Shown one piece after another: positions 26,205 through 34,480 of a DNA stretch of 34,480 nucleotides. The stretch is from NCBI GenBank assembly GCA_913055605.1, contig CAJXKJ010000031.1:1-34480 (forward strand), in the 5' to 3' direction. How positions within the stretch are numbered: the first letter of the stretch is position 1; each line of letters starts with the position of its first letter. Origin of the DNA: an uncultured Euryhalocaulis sp. (GTDB taxonomy: Bacteria; Pseudomonadota; Alphaproteobacteria; Caulobacterales; Maricaulaceae). A program made the position numbers and the translations under genes. The notes under the pieces are model-generated. The model saw nothing but the letters and a program-made list of their open reading frames with translations. It searched no databases and was not told the DNA's origin.

Positions 26205-27595
26205 CAGGCCGCCCCCCGTTTCAGCGCCTCGGCCACCCGGCCCATGCCGGAAGCGTTCGATCCCTTGACCAGCACGACGTCGCCGCTGCGGACCGTGTCC
26301 TTCAGCGCGGCGATCGCCTCCTCCGACCCCGAAACGCGCGCCGCACGCTTTTGGTCCGGCAAGGCGGACCACAGCGCCTCCATCAGCTCGCCGGCGACGA
26401 TCACCAGATCCACGGCCGCGCGGTCGACGTCGGAGGCGAGCGCGGCGTGGAAGTCGCGCGCGCCCTCGCCCAGCTCCAGCATCTCGCCCAGCACCGCGAT
26501 GCGGCGGCCCTTCCCCTCCGGCCGGCGCGCGCCGAGCGCGGCGAGCGCGGCGGCCATGGAGGCCGGGTTGGCGTTATAGGCGTCGTCCAGCAGCACGATG
26601 TCGGCCGAGCCGACCGAAACGGGCATGGCCGCGCCGCGCCCCTGAGGCGGCGCGAAACCGGCCAGCGCATCCAGCGCCGTGTCCAGCGGCACGCCGGCCA
26701 GGTGCGCGCAGGCCAGGACGCAGGCGGCGTTGTCCGCCCAGTGCGCGCCGGGGGCCGCGACGCTGAATTTGGCGCGCGTGCCGAACAGGTCGATCTCCCC
26801 CGCCCCGCCATTGTCGTTGCAGGCATAGGAGACGATGCAGGCGTCCGCGCCCGGACAGGGGCCGAAGGTGAAGACCCTGGCGCCCGACTGGCCGGCGCGA
26901 ATGGCCAGCAGCTCCGCATGCGGGGTCTCGGCCGGGATGACGGCCGCGCCGCCCGGCGCCAGCCCCGTGAAGATTTCCGCCTTCGCCTCTGCGATGTCCT
27001 TCAGCGAGGAGAAGAAGGCCATGTGGGCGGGCGCGATCTTGGTGACCGCCGCGACATGGGGGCGGACCTGGGCCGACAGCTCCGTCAGCTCCCCGGCGTG
27101 GTTCATGCCGAGCTCGAACACCGCGCGCTCTGTGTCGCGCGGCATGCGCGCCAGGGTCAGCGGCGCGCCCCAGTGATTATTGAAAGATTTTTCGGAGGCG
27201 TGGGCCTTTCCGGCGGCAGAAAAGACGGTGCGCAGCGCCTCTTTCACGCCGGTCTTGCCGACGCTGCCGGTGACCGCGACGCGGCGGGCGGCGCTGCGGT
27301 CGCGGGCCGCGGCGCCCAGATCGCGCAGGCCCTGCATCACGTCGTCCACGACCAGTTCCGGCCCCGCGCCCAGAGGGCGGGAGACGAGCGCGGCGGATGC
27401 GCCGGCCTCGAACGCCGCAGGCACGAAATCGTGGCCGTCGCGCTTGTCGGTCAGGGCCACGAAGATGTCGCCCCTGGCCAGCGCGCGGCTGTCGATGGCG
27501 ACGCCCGACGCGGCCCAGTCCGTTCCGCCCTGCAGGGCGCCGCCGGTGGCGGCGGCCGCCTCGCTGGCGGACCAGAGCGGCTGGGCCTCTGTCAT
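26204..27595 (-). CDS. murF: UDP-MurNAc-tripeptide--D-alanyl-D-alanine ligase
   Basis: Adds the D-Ala-D-Ala dipeptide made by Ddl, completing the UDP-MurNAc-pentapeptide. It has 463 residues. The N-terminal domain reads [17 protein letters not shown]. The ATP site is [15 protein letters not shown], the usual variation for MurF (G-S-x-G-K-T). It also has [33 protein letters not shown] and a C-terminal [14 protein letters not shown]. The ATG overlaps the murE stop (ATGA). Confidence 0.96.
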   Translation of the reverse strand: MTEAQPLWSASEAAAATGGALQGGTDWAASGVAIDSRALARGDIFVALTDKRDGHDFVPAAFEAGASAALVSRPLGAGPELVVDDVMQGLRDLGAAARDRSAARRVAVTGSVGKTGVKEALRTVFSAAGKAHASEKSFNNHWGAPLTLARMPRDTERAVFELGMNHAGELTELSAQVRPHVAAVTKIAPAHMAFFSSLKDIAEAKAEIFTGLAPGGAAVIPAETPHAELLAIRAGQSGARVFTFGPCPGADACIVSYACNDNGGAGEIDLFGTRAKFSVAAPGAHWADNAACVLACAHLAGVPLDTALDALAGFAPPQGRGAAMPVSVGSADIVLLDDAYNANPASMAAALAALGARRPEGKGRRIAVLGEMLELGEGARDFHAALASDVDRAAVDLVIVAGELMEALWSALPDQKRAARVSGSEEAIAALKDTVRSGDVVLVKGSNASGMGRVAEALKRGAA

Positions 27596-29037
27596 GCGCC
27601 GGTCTCCGCGATGGCTTCCCGCGCCACCTTCATGTCGTCGAATGGGCGCACATCCTTGCCGTAGATCTGGCCCGATTCATGGCCTTTTCCGGCAATTACG
27701 AGGACATCGCCCTCCCCGATCCGGCCCACGGCGTCGAAAATCGCGTCGCGGCGGTCGGCGATCTCCTGCGCCCCGCGCGCGCCCTTCAGCACTTCGGCGC
27801 GGATGGCGGCGGGGTCTTCGGAGCGGGGGTTGTCGTCGGTGACGATGACCTTGTCGGCCAGGCGCGCGGCGGCCAGGCCCATCTTGCTGCGCTTCAGCGG
27901 GTCGCGGTCGCCGCCGGCGCCGAACACGACCCAGACGTCGCGGCGCGCGTGCGGGCGCACGGCGCGCAGGAGCTGGTCCAGACCGTCCGGCGTGTGGGCG
28001 TAGTCGACGAAGACCTGTCCGCCGTCGGCGGTCTTGCCCGCCGGGTCCAGCCGGCCGCGCACGGTGCGCAGATGGGCCAGCGCCTCGACCGCCGGCTCCA
28101 GGTCCATGCCCGCGGATGCGGCCAGGCCCGCGGCCAGCAGGGCGTTCATGGCCTGGAACTCCCCGATCAGCGGCAGCGACACCTCGACCGGGCCGGAGGG
28201 CAGTTTCAGGTGCAGGATCTGGCTGTCCGGGCGGGGCGAAATCTCGTCCAGCTTCAGGTAATCGCCGGCCCAGCCGATGGTGCGGACGTTCAGCTTCGCG
28301 TCGGCGGCGGCGGTCGCCATGCGGCGGCCCCACTCGCTGTCCGCCACGATCAGAGCGGGCGCGCCCTCGGGCGTCAGCGCGTCGAACAGGCGGCGCTTGG
28401 CGGTGTAGTAGTCCTCGAAATTCGGGTGATAGTCGAAATGATCCTGGGTCAGGTTGGTGAAACCGGCCGCGGCCAGGCGCACCGAATCCATGCGGTGCTG
28501 TTTCAGGCCGTGGCTGGAGGCCTCCATCGCGACATGGGTGATGCCGGTCTCCGACAGGGCCTGCAGCATGCGGTGCACGCCGACCGGATCCGGCGTGGTG
28601 TGCGCCAGCTCCGCCCGCCCCTGTTCGGTGCGCACGCCGAGCGTGCCGATGCTGGCGGCCTTCAGCCCCGCCCGCGCCCAGATCTGGCGCAGGAATTCGA
28701 CCGTGGAGCTTTTGCCGTTGGTGCCGGTGACAGCGATCACGGTGTCCGGCTGGCGCGGATAGAAGCGGCCGGCGATGCGCGACAAAGCGAGGCGTACGTC
28801 CCCGGCCTCCACCACCGGCAGGTCGAGGCCCGTCGTGCCCGTGTCGGCCAGCACCGCGACAGCGCCCTTTTCGGCGGCCTGCGGCACGTATTCCCGGCCG
28901 TCCTGGGCCAGGCCCTTGATGGCCGCGAACAGATAGCCCGGCTTCACCTGGCGGCTGTCGGCGGCGAGACCGGTAATTTCGAGGTCTTCGGTCCCGGATG
29001 GCGCGGCCAGCGGCGCCACAAGCTCCGCCAGCTTCAT
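27592..29037 (-). CDS. murE: UDP-MurNAc-dipeptide--meso-diaminopimelate ligase
   Basis: Adds the third residue of the stem peptide. It has 481 residues. It has LAADSRQVKPGYLFAAI in the UDP-binding domain and VIAVTGTNGKSSTVEFL as ATP site. MEASSHGLKQHR and NLTQDHFDYH follow in the central domain. D402-N403-P404-R405 (TDDNPRSEDP) is the motif that marks meso-diaminopimelate specificity (E. coli 413-416), so the organism should have meso-DAP peptidoglycan. Its ATG overlaps the ftsI stop (ATGA). Confidence 0.96.
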   Translation of the reverse strand: MKLAELVAPLAAPSGTEDLEITGLAADSRQVKPGYLFAAIKGLAQDGREYVPQAAEKGAVAVLADTGTTGLDLPVVEAGDVRLALSRIAGRFYPRQPDTVIAVTGTNGKSSTVEFLRQIWARAGLKAASIGTLGVRTEQGRAELAHTTPDPVGVHRMLQALSETGITHVAMEASSHGLKQHRMDSVRLAAAGFTNLTQDHFDYHPNFEDYYTAKRRLFDALTPEGAPALIVADSEWGRRMATAAADAKLNVRTIGWAGDYLKLDEISPRPDSQILHLKLPSGPVEVSLPLIGEFQAMNALLAAGLAASAGMDLEPAVEALAHLRTVRGRLDPAGKTADGGQVFVDYAHTPDGLDQLLRAVRPHARRDVWVVFGAGGDRDPLKRSKMGLAAARLADKVIVTDDNPRSEDPAAIRAEVLKGARGAQEIADRRDAIFDAVGRIGEGDVLVIAGKGHESGQIYGKDVRPFDDMKVAREAIAETGA

Positions 29038-30797
29038 TCGCCGCCCCCGGTATAGGAGGCCAGGATCGGGGCGCCCTGGATTGCAGGCATCATGGAAGAC
29101 GGCTCCTCGCGCCGTTCGACGCCGAGCATGGGGGCGATGCGGGTCACCACCCGGCTGACCGTGGGCGCGGCGTTCCAGCCGGCGGTGCGGTAGCCGTAAG
29201 TCTCGGGCGTTGGATTGGGTTCGTCGTACAGGATGTGAACGACATAGCGCGGATCGTCGAAGGGGAAAACGGCGGCGAACGAGGTCACCAGTTTTGTATT
29301 GGAATAGCCCCCGGCGACAGCCTTGTTCGCAGTTCCGGTCTTGCCGGCGACCATGAAGCCGTCGGCCTCCGCGTTCTTGCCGGTGCCGTCGGTGACCACC
29401 AGGCGCATCAGGCGCAGGACGTCGGCCGCGGTGCCCGCCGACATCACCCGCTTGGCCGCAACTTCGGTCCCCGGCGGCACGACCTTGAAGGTCGGGGCGA
29501 CATAATTGCCGCCATTGGCGATGGCGGCGAAGGCCGCCACGGTCGCCAGCTCGGAAACCGCCATGCCGTGGCCGTAGGAGACCGTGGCGATCGTCGCCTC
29601 CCCCCAGCGGGCGTCGGTGGGGACCAGCGGGCTCTGGATTTCCGGCAGCTCGCCCGGCGCGGCGTCCATCAGGCCGATGCCGCGCAGGAAGGCGCGCTGG
29701 CGCTCCCCGCCGACCTCCATGGCCATCTTGGCGGCGCCGATATTGGAGGAATGCTCGAAAATCTCCTGAACCGTCATGATGCGGTTCTCGGCGTGATAGT
29801 CGTTGATCGTGTGATTGCCGACGCGCAGCGGCTCGGTCGCGTCGAAGCGCGAATTGATCGTCGCCACGCCCTCTTCCAGCGCCATCGCGACGGTGAAGGC
29901 CTTGAAGGTGGAGCCCATTTCATACTGGGCGGTGGCGGCGCGGTTGAGGCGGGCGTTCTCGTCCGCCGCGCCGGCGCGGTTGGGGTCGAAATCCGGCAGA
30001 GAGGCCATGGCCAGAACCTCGCCGGTTCGGGCGTCCATCACGATTCCGGCGGCGGCCTTTGCGGTGAAGCGCGCCATGCCGGCGCGCAGCTCGTCGGCCA
30101 GCGCGAACTGGACGCGCATGTCGAGCGACAGCGGCAGCGGCCGGCCGCGCTTGCCGGCCTCCACGATCTCGTCCTCCAGGCCCAGCTCCAGCCCGTTCAC
30201 GCCGACGCCGTCGCGGTCGGTCGCGCCCAGCACATGCGCAGCCAGCGGCCCGCGCGGATAGACGCGGCGCGGCTCGGCCACGAAATGCAGGCCCGGCATG
30301 CCGAGCGAGAACACCGCCTGGCGCTGGGTCGGGGTCAGATTGCGCGCGACCCAGACAAAGGCGCGGCGCTGGCGCAGCCGGTCGGCGATTCCGGCGGGGT
30401 CGAGTTCGGGCAGGACGGCGGCCAGCGAGCGGGCGGTTTCGTCGGCGTCCCAGACCTCGCGCGGGTCGGCGTAGAGCGAGTGGGTCTCCAGCGTGGTGGC
30501 GAGGATTTCGCCGTTGCGGTCGACCAGATCGGCGCGCGCGCCGGAATGCACCGCCTCCGCCGCCGCGACGGCGGGGCCGGAGGGCGGGGTCAGCGTGACG
30601 GTGACCGAACGGGCCAGCAGCACAGCAAATCCGATGGAGAAGGCCACGGCGATGGCGGCGATGCGGCTGCGGCCCGCCTCCAGCGCCGCGCGCTCCTCAT
30701 CGCGCAGGGCGAAGCGGCGGGCGATATGGACCGCGGACTGTTCGGTGATGGGTTGCGGCGCATCCTCGCGCGACAACAGACGGACGCCGCGCCTCAA
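29034..30797 (-). CDS. ftsI: Septal transpeptidase FtsI (PBP3, class B PBP)
   Basis: Cross-links septal peptidoglycan and works with FtsW. It has 587 residues with a TTG start at 30797 that overlaps the ftsL stop as TTGA and follows a GGGGGG run by five bases. A cytoplasmic tail of about 44 residues precedes the single membrane anchor (about 45-62). The pedestal domain has ADLVDRNGEILA. The transpeptidase motifs are S296-T-F-K299 (catalytic serine in EMGSTFKAF), S350-S-N352 and K486-T-G488. All are intact. It ends in a short Gly-rich tail. The unusual TTG initiator may keep its level below that of neighbours or tie it to ftsL translation. Confidence 0.95.
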   Translation of the reverse strand: MRRGVRLLSREDAPQPITEQSAVHIARRFALRDEERAALEAGRSRIAAIAVAFSIGFAVLLARSVTVTLTPPSGPAVAAAEAVHSGARADLVDRNGEILATTLETHSLYADPREVWDADETARSLAAVLPELDPAGIADRLRQRRAFVWVARNLTPTQRQAVFSLGMPGLHFVAEPRRVYPRGPLAAHVLGATDRDGVGVNGLELGLEDEIVEAGKRGRPLPLSLDMRVQFALADELRAGMARFTAKAAAGIVMDARTGEVLAMASLPDFDPNRAGAADENARLNRAATAQYEMGSTFKAFTVAMALEEGVATINSRFDATEPLRVGNHTINDYHAENRIMTVQEIFEHSSNIGAAKMAMEVGGERQRAFLRGIGLMDAAPGELPEIQSPLVPTDARWGEATIATVSYGHGMAVSELATVAAFAAIANGGNYVAPTFKVVPPGTEVAAKRVMSAGTAADVLRLMRLVVTDGTGKNAEADGFMVAGKTGTANKAVAGGYSNTKLVTSFAAVFPFDDPRYVVHILYDEPNPTPETYGYRTAGWNAAPTVSRVVTRIAPMLGVERREEPSSMMPAIQGAPILASYTGGGE

Positions 30798-31318
30798 TTC
30801 AGCCCCCCTGCGTTCAGGATCAGCGCCGCGATGGGGTCTTCCGACCCGCGCAGATCGGCGGTCGGCGGCAGCGGCGCGGCCTCGACCACGCGCGCGGGCT
30901 CAGAAACGGGCGCGGCCTCCGCGACGCGGGAGGGCGGCGGTGCCGGCGGGAGATCGGCGGACGCGGGCGCGGATTGGGGTGCGGATTCGGGCTCCAGCCC
31001 CTGGACATAGGCGCGCGAGGGCGCGTCCGGGTCCGGCAGGCCGAGGGCGAGCAGCGCCTGCTCCATATCCACTTCGCGGTCCGGGTCAGTCGGCTCCAGC
31101 CCCAGATGCCGGGCGGCCAGCGCGCGCAGGCGTTCGGGGCGCTCCAGGAAGGCGATCTCGGCGCGCAGCACGGCGGCGGCGCGGCGTTCCTCCTCCACCA
31201 TCACCGTCAGGGCGTCGAGGCGTTCGCGGGCGGCGTGCGCCTCGGTCTTCGCTTTATAGAGCGCGAAGGCGAGCACGACGGCCACGACCAGGGCGATGGT
31301 GTTCAGCGCGCGGATCAT
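30794..31318 (-). CDS. ftsL: Cell division protein FtsL, with long Ala/Pro-rich tail
   Basis: Small bitopic divisome protein that with its partners activates FtsWI. It starts [20 protein letters not shown] at ATG 31318, overlapping the rsmH stop (ATGA). One transmembrane helix (about 5-22) is followed by a heptad-like coiled coil (about 25-75, with [18 protein letters not shown] and [18 protein letters not shown]). Then comes [16 protein letters not shown]. The first about 100 residues fit the family. The remaining about 75 are rich in Ala, Pro and Glu and end [10 protein letters not shown], making 174 residues against 121 in E. coli. An in-frame extension upstream to 31384 is unsupported. 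Confidence 0.88.
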   Translation of the reverse strand: MIRALNTIALVVAVVLAFALYKAKTEAHAARERLDALTVMVEEERRAAAVLRAEIAFLERPERLRALAARHLGLEPTDPDREVDMEQALLALGLPDPDAPSRAYVQGLEPESAPQSAPASADLPPAPPPSRVAEAAPVSEPARVVEAAPLPPTADLRGSEDPIAALILNAGGLN

Positions 31319-32325
31319 AGCGCCGCCTCCAGCGCCGCGAGCGGTGGCGCGGCGGGCAGCAGGTCGGCCAGATCGTCGACCCACGAAGGAGCTGCGGTGC
31401 GCGCGGCGGCGCGGAGCTTGGCCGAGCGGGCGCGCGGATTGGCGTCCGCCTCCGCCTCGGTCGGGCCCTGCGCCCCGGTCTTCAGCAGGTCGAAGCTGGG
31501 CTCCGGCCCCGTATCGGCCTGGGGCAGGTGGCGGGAGCCGGCGGGCGCGCGGCCCGAGCGGGCGCGCAGGAACAGCTTCACGATGCGGTCTTCCAGCGAG
31601 TGGAAGGCGACGACGACCAGACGGCCGGCAGGACGCAGCACCCGCTCCGCCGCCGCGAGGCCGCGGGCGAGCTCGCCCAGCTCGTCATTCACATAGATGC
31701 GCAGGGCCTGAAACACGCGCGTGGCCGGGTCGATCTTGGATTTCGGATTTGTCCCGACGGCGGCGCGCACGATGTCGGCCAGCCGGGCGGTGGTGTCGAT
31801 CGGGGCCTCTTCGCGCTCGCGCACGATGAAGCCGGCGGCGCGGCGGGCCTTCTTCTCCTCGCCATAGACGCGGAAAATTTGCGCCAGATCGGCCTCAGGC
31901 AGGTGCGTCACGGCGTCGGCGGCGGTGGGGCCGGAATCCGACATGCGCATGTCCAGCGGGCCGTCGAAGCGGAAGGAGAAGCCGCGCTCGGCCTGGTCCA
32001 GCTGCATGGAAGAAACGCCGAGGTCGAAGACGACGCCGTCGGCGCCCTCCTCCCCCGCTTCGCGCAGGCCTTCCTCCAGCGAGGAGAAGGGCGCGCGGAT
32101 CAGCTGGAAGCGGCCGGGATAGGCCTCGGCCAGCAGGTCGCCCTGGGCCTGGGCGGAGGGATCGCGGTCGAACGCCACGACGCGGCAGTCGGCGGCGGCC
32201 AGGATGGCGCGGGAATAGCCGCCCGCGCCGAACGTGCCGTCGACATAGACGCCGCCGTCGCGCGGGCCGAGCGCGGCGACCGCCTCATTCAGCATGACGG
32301 GTGCATGGGGCGTGGGGGCCGTCAT
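31315..32325 (-). CDS. rsmH: 16S rRNA (cytosine-1402-N4) methyltransferase
   Basis: SAM-dependent enzyme (MraW) that methylates N4 of C1402 in 16S rRNA. It has 336 residues. The start [20 protein letters not shown] is followed by the SAM-binding [17 protein letters not shown] and [44 protein letters not shown] and the C-terminal [16 protein letters not shown] are nearly invariant in the family. The ATG overlaps the mraZ stop (ATGA), and the stop overlaps ftsL. Confidence 0.97.
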   Translation of the reverse strand: MTAPTPHAPVMLNEAVAALGPRDGGVYVDGTFGAGGYSRAILAAADCRVVAFDRDPSAQAQGDLLAEAYPGRFQLIRAPFSSLEEGLREAGEEGADGVVFDLGVSSMQLDQAERGFSFRFDGPLDMRMSDSGPTAADAVTHLPEADLAQIFRVYGEEKKARRAAGFIVREREEAPIDTTARLADIVRAAVGTNPKSKIDPATRVFQALRIYVNDELGELARGLAAAERVLRPAGRLVVVAFHSLEDRIVKLFLRARSGRAPAGSRHLPQADTGPEPSFDLLKTGAQGPTEAEADANPRARSAKLRAAARTAAPSWVDDLADLLPAAPPLAALEAAL

Positions 32326-32786
32326 TCCTCGTCCCCGCCCAAGAGGTCGAGCACGGCCGGATCCTCCAGCAGCGCCCTGGCGCCCGCGCGCGCCTCCTCC
32401 AGCGCCGTGTCGAAGGCGCCGGCGTCCCAGATCTCGAAGCGCTCGCCGCGGCCGACGAAGACGACGCGGCCGTTCAGGCCAGCGCGCTCGATGAAGTCCT
32501 TCGGAAGGGTGATGCGGCCGGTGGCGTCGAAATCCAGACGGCGCGCGGCGCCCAGGATCAGCAATTCGAGCTGGCGGCGGCGCGGATCGAAGACCGGAAG
32601 GCGGGCCAGCTTGCGCTTGTAGGAGGCGATCAGCGCCTCTCCGCCGCCCTCAAGAAACCCTTCGGTAGGGTGCGGAAAGACATAGAGGCCCTGATGCGGG
32701 TCGCCCGCCACCTCGGCGCGATACGCCGCCGGGGCGGAGACCCGGTTCTTGGAATCCAGCGTGTGTTCCGACGTGGAGAGGAACAT
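32322..32786 (-). CDS. mraZ: MraZ, transcriptional regulator of the dcw operon
   Basis: Ring-forming DNA-binding protein of the AbrB-like fold that represses its own dcw promoter in E. coli. It has 154 residues. The two DxxxR motifs are D11-S-K-N-R15 and D-A-T-G-R (in [12 protein letters not shown]). The [10 protein letters not shown] segment is also typical. The ATG at 32786 has AGAAGGG upstream. It is the first gene of the leftward cluster, and the expected operator of three TGGGA repeats lies 49-73 bp upstream of the start codon, so autoregulation is well supported. Confidence 0.96.
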   Translation of the reverse strand: MFLSTSEHTLDSKNRVSAPAAYRAEVAGDPHQGLYVFPHPTEGFLEGGGEALIASYKRKLARLPVFDPRRRQLELLILGAARRLDFDATGRITLPKDFIERAGLNGRVVFVGRGERFEIWDAGAFDTALEEARAGARALLEDPAVLDLLGGDEE

Positions 32787-32834
32787 TAGCGGCCCTTCTG
32801 CCCCGATGGCGTTCCGGGCGAGAACGCCGATCTA

Positions 32835-32859
32835 TGGGATAGCATGGGAAAATATGGGA
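32835..32859 (-). promoter_or_regulatory. MraZ operator: three TGGGA repeats within a candidate dcw promoter
   Basis: TGGGA occurs at 32835-32839, 32845-32849 and 32855-32859 on the plus strand, with exactly five bases between copies. This is the known MraZ-box layout (TGGGN repeats with 5-nt spacers). On the minus strand a possible promoter overlaps it: TTGTTA (32865-32860), 18 bp, then TATCCC (32841-32836). Bound MraZ would therefore block RNA polymerase. The repeats are seen directly; the promoter call is weaker. Confidence 0.85.
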
Positions 32860-32955
32860 TAACAAGAGTTAAACGCTGCTGAATCGAAGAGTTTTCGGGG
32901 TTTTTGCGGGGTTGTGCTTGGCTAGACTGGAACGGACACAGAACAATCCGTTAAC

Positions 32956-32973
32956 GGACCGCCGGAGCGGCCC
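32956..32973 (-). terminator. Hairpin just downstream of rnpB
   Basis: On the minus-strand RNA, GGGCCGC and GCGGUCC pair over 7 bp (one G-U) around the loop UCCG. On the plus strand one pair is A-C, so the stem favours minus-strand transcripts. It begins 30 bases after the rnpB 3' end. A second palindrome, TCCGTTAACGGA (32947-32958), follows. No U-run is present, so this may be a processing or pausing structure. Confidence 0.4.
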
Positions 32974-32977
32974 GCCC

Positions 32978-32997
32978 TGTGGACAAACTGGGGATAA
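32978..32997 (-). promoter_or_regulatory. Two tandem near-consensus DnaA boxes
   Basis: TGTGGACAA (32978-32986) and TGGGGATAA (32989-32997) each differ at one base from TGTGGATAA. They are spaced 11 bp start to start in the same orientation, between the rnpB 3' end and mraZ. Binding is unproven. Confidence 0.3.
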
Positions 32998-33002
32998 AAT
33001 GC

Positions 33003-33381
<379 letters not shown>

Positions 33382-33389
33382 ACGGGGGC

Positions 33390-33395
33390 TATATA
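33390..33395 (-). promoter_or_regulatory. Candidate -10 element of rnpB
   Basis: TATATA on the minus strand ends eight bases before the P1 5' strand, at a suitable distance from the expected transcript start. A -35 element would fall inside the 3' end of the upstream amidase gene. I do not see a strong match there. Confidence 0.45.
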
Positions 33396-33414
33396 GGCCC
33401 TGACGGGCGGCGCG

Positions 33415-34161
33415 TCACCGAATGGATTCCTGAGACCGGTCCTGGCCCATCAGCTCCAGCAGACGTGTCAGGCGGGCGCGGGTTTCGGCGTCCGCCGCGC
33501 CGGTGACGGCTTCGGGCCGGAAATGGCGCTGGAAGGCCGTGACGACCAGCTCCGCCTCCGCATCGAAGGCCGGGTGGGATGCGATCCCATAGCCGAAGGC
33601 GGCGAGGTCCACCTTCAGGTGCGCGACCTCGTCGCTGTCGTCGCCCATGGCGAGGGTCCAGCCCTCCCCCGCGCCCTGGTCGCCGGGCCACAGGCCGACG
33701 CCCGCCGCCGCCAGCCGGGCCCAGGGGAAATGCTCGCCGGGGTCGATCTTGCGCGCGGGCGCGACATCCGAATGGGCCAGCACACGGGCGGGCGGGATCG
33801 GGTGGCGGGCCAGAATGTCCCGCGACAGGGCGATGACCGACTCGATCTGGGCGTCCGGATAGGGCGGCAGGCCGGCGGGATGGCCGAGATTCTGGATCTC
33901 GATCCCGACCGAGCGGGCGTTCAGGTCCGTCTCCCCGCCCCAGGAGGAGACCCCCGCGTGCCAGGCGCGGTCGCCTTCGGCCACCATGCAGGTGACGGTT
34001 CCGTCGAGGTCGACCAGATAGTGCGCAGAGACTTTCGCCTCCGGATCGGTCAGCCGCGCGATCGACGCCTCGGCGCTTTCCATTTCGGTGTAATGCAGCA
34101 GCAGGATGTCGACCGGCGCGCCGTCGCGGGAATTGAAATTCGGCGACGGCCGCTCGATCAC
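33415..34161 (-). CDS. N-acetylmuramoyl-L-alanine amidase (Amidase_2, AmpD/AmiD-like)
   Basis: Zinc amidase cleaving the bond between MurNAc and the stem peptide. It has 248 residues with a GTG start at 34161. By alignment to AmpD the zinc ligands are H23 (LLLHYTE), H130 (LAHSDVAP) and D140. E88 and K138 are the catalytic partners. WHAGVSSWGG and VGIEIQNLG are further family marks. The C-terminal 65 residues, with VVTAFQRHFRP and ADAETRARLTRLLELM, resemble a peptidoglycan-binding domain. I see no signal peptide or lipobox, so it may act in the cytoplasm on recycled muropeptides. A short or unrecognised export signal is not excluded. It lies upstream of rnpB and 23 bp downstream of the next gene on the same strand. 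Confidence 0.92.
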   Translation of the reverse strand: MIERPSPNFNSRDGAPVDILLLHYTEMESAEASIARLTDPEAKVSAHYLVDLDGTVTCMVAEGDRAWHAGVSSWGGETDLNARSVGIEIQNLGHPAGLPPYPDAQIESVIALSRDILARHPIPPARVLAHSDVAPARKIDPGEHFPWARLAAAGVGLWPGDQGAGEGWTLAMGDDSDEVAHLKVDLAAFGYGIASHPAFDAEAELVVTAFQRHFRPEAVTGAADAETRARLTRLLELMGQDRSQESIR

Positions 34162-34184
34162 GGTCAGGCTTTCAGGAATTCAGA

Positions 34185-34475
34185 TCAGCCGAAGCGGCCG
34201 AGCGCGTCCACGGTCCAGCCCGCGCCGGTGCGGCGGGCCTCCAGCGTGCGCGGCGCGCTGGCGGGCGCGGCGCGGCGGCGCAGACGGGCGAAAGCGTAGA
34301 GCAGCGCGCCCAAAGCGGCGATGAAAGCCGCGGCCGTGAGGGCGGCAAGCGCCAGCACGGTGGCGGCGCCCAGGGCGAGGATGGCGACGGCGGCCACAAG
34401 CACACCGCCCAGCGCGGCGCGCGCGCTGCCGGCGACCCAGGCGCGGGAATTCGAGAATTGAAGCGCGGGGCGCAT
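34185..34475 (-). CDS. Small hydrophobic membrane protein of unknown function
   Basis: A 96-residue protein with ATG 34475, five bases inside the window edge. A polar N-terminus (MRPALQFSNSRAWVAGSAR) precedes a 40-residue Ala/Leu-rich hydrophobic region (about 22-62) that can form two helices. A basic turn, RLRRR, follows, then a soluble tail ending GAGWTVDALGRFG. I recognise no family. It shares strand and close spacing with the amidase gene, so the two are probably cotranscribed. A more distant upstream start cannot be excluded because the sequence ends here. Confidence 0.65.
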   Translation of the reverse strand: MRPALQFSNSRAWVAGSARAALGGVLVAAVAILALGAATVLALAALTAAAFIAALGALLYAFARLRRRAAPASAPRTLEARRTGAGWTVDALGRFG

Positions 34476-34480
34476 TACCA

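Noticed and set aside
20151-31010. Very long open frames on the plus strand opposite the dcw genes (for example 20151-21815, 24648-26579, 28998-31010)
   Set aside because: They mirror GC-rich codon bias of the true genes on the other strand. They have compositionally odd products and no recognisable domains.

Overview
The window looks like chromosomal DNA of a GC-rich alphaproteobacterium. The evidence is a circularly permuted, two-piece tmRNA gene, an adjacent alpha-type SspB adaptor, an RNase E with a long charged insertion in its S1 region and a GWW-type C-terminus, and a complete alphaproteobacterial-style division and cell wall (dcw) cluster. I cannot name the genus. A member of the Caulobacterales/Maricaulales/hyphomonad neighbourhood is an impression only.

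Region 1 (1-6973): rne reads rightward. It converges on a leftward envelope-quality-control operon, hflK-hflC-(DUF2065 gene)-degP. A small two-helix membrane protein follows, divergent from hflK. Region 2 (6981-10983): this holds a leftward thyA-folA pair, then ssrA (tmRNA) and sspB reading rightward. Tag and adaptor, which cooperate in ClpXP degradation of stalled translation products, are therefore neighbours. After these come a 2-TM potassium channel, a SnoaL-like exported protein whose signal peptide is out of frame by one G, and a Nudix hydrolase. Region 3 (10984-15867): a 575-bp stretch without a gene is followed by a Type III restriction-modification pair (mod-res), visibly richer in A/T than its surroundings. 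It sits directly downstream of ftsA, where ftsZ is usually found.

Region 4 (15868-32786): one leftward dcw cluster in the order mraZ-rsmH-ftsL-ftsI-murE-murF-mraY-murD-ftsW-murG-murC-murB-ddl-ftsQ-ftsA. Nearly every junction is a stop/start overlap or a gap of a few bases, so it is probably one translationally coupled transcript. It supplies lipid II synthesis (MurC-F, Ddl, MraY, MurG) and divisome proteins (FtsL, I, W, Q, A). Three TGGGA repeats at exact 10-bp spacing lie upstream of mraZ and match the known MraZ autoregulatory operator. Region 5 (32787-34480): RNase P RNA (rnpB), an AmpD/AmiD-type amidase with a peptidoglycan-binding tail, and a small two-helix membrane protein all read leftward.

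I found no strong case for a wholly new system. The best leads are the Type III R-M module in the place of ftsZ, the one-base frameshift in the exported SnoaL protein, an unusual T-loop in the tmRNA, a DUF2065 gene with no conventional start codon, and the MraZ operator overlapping a possible promoter.
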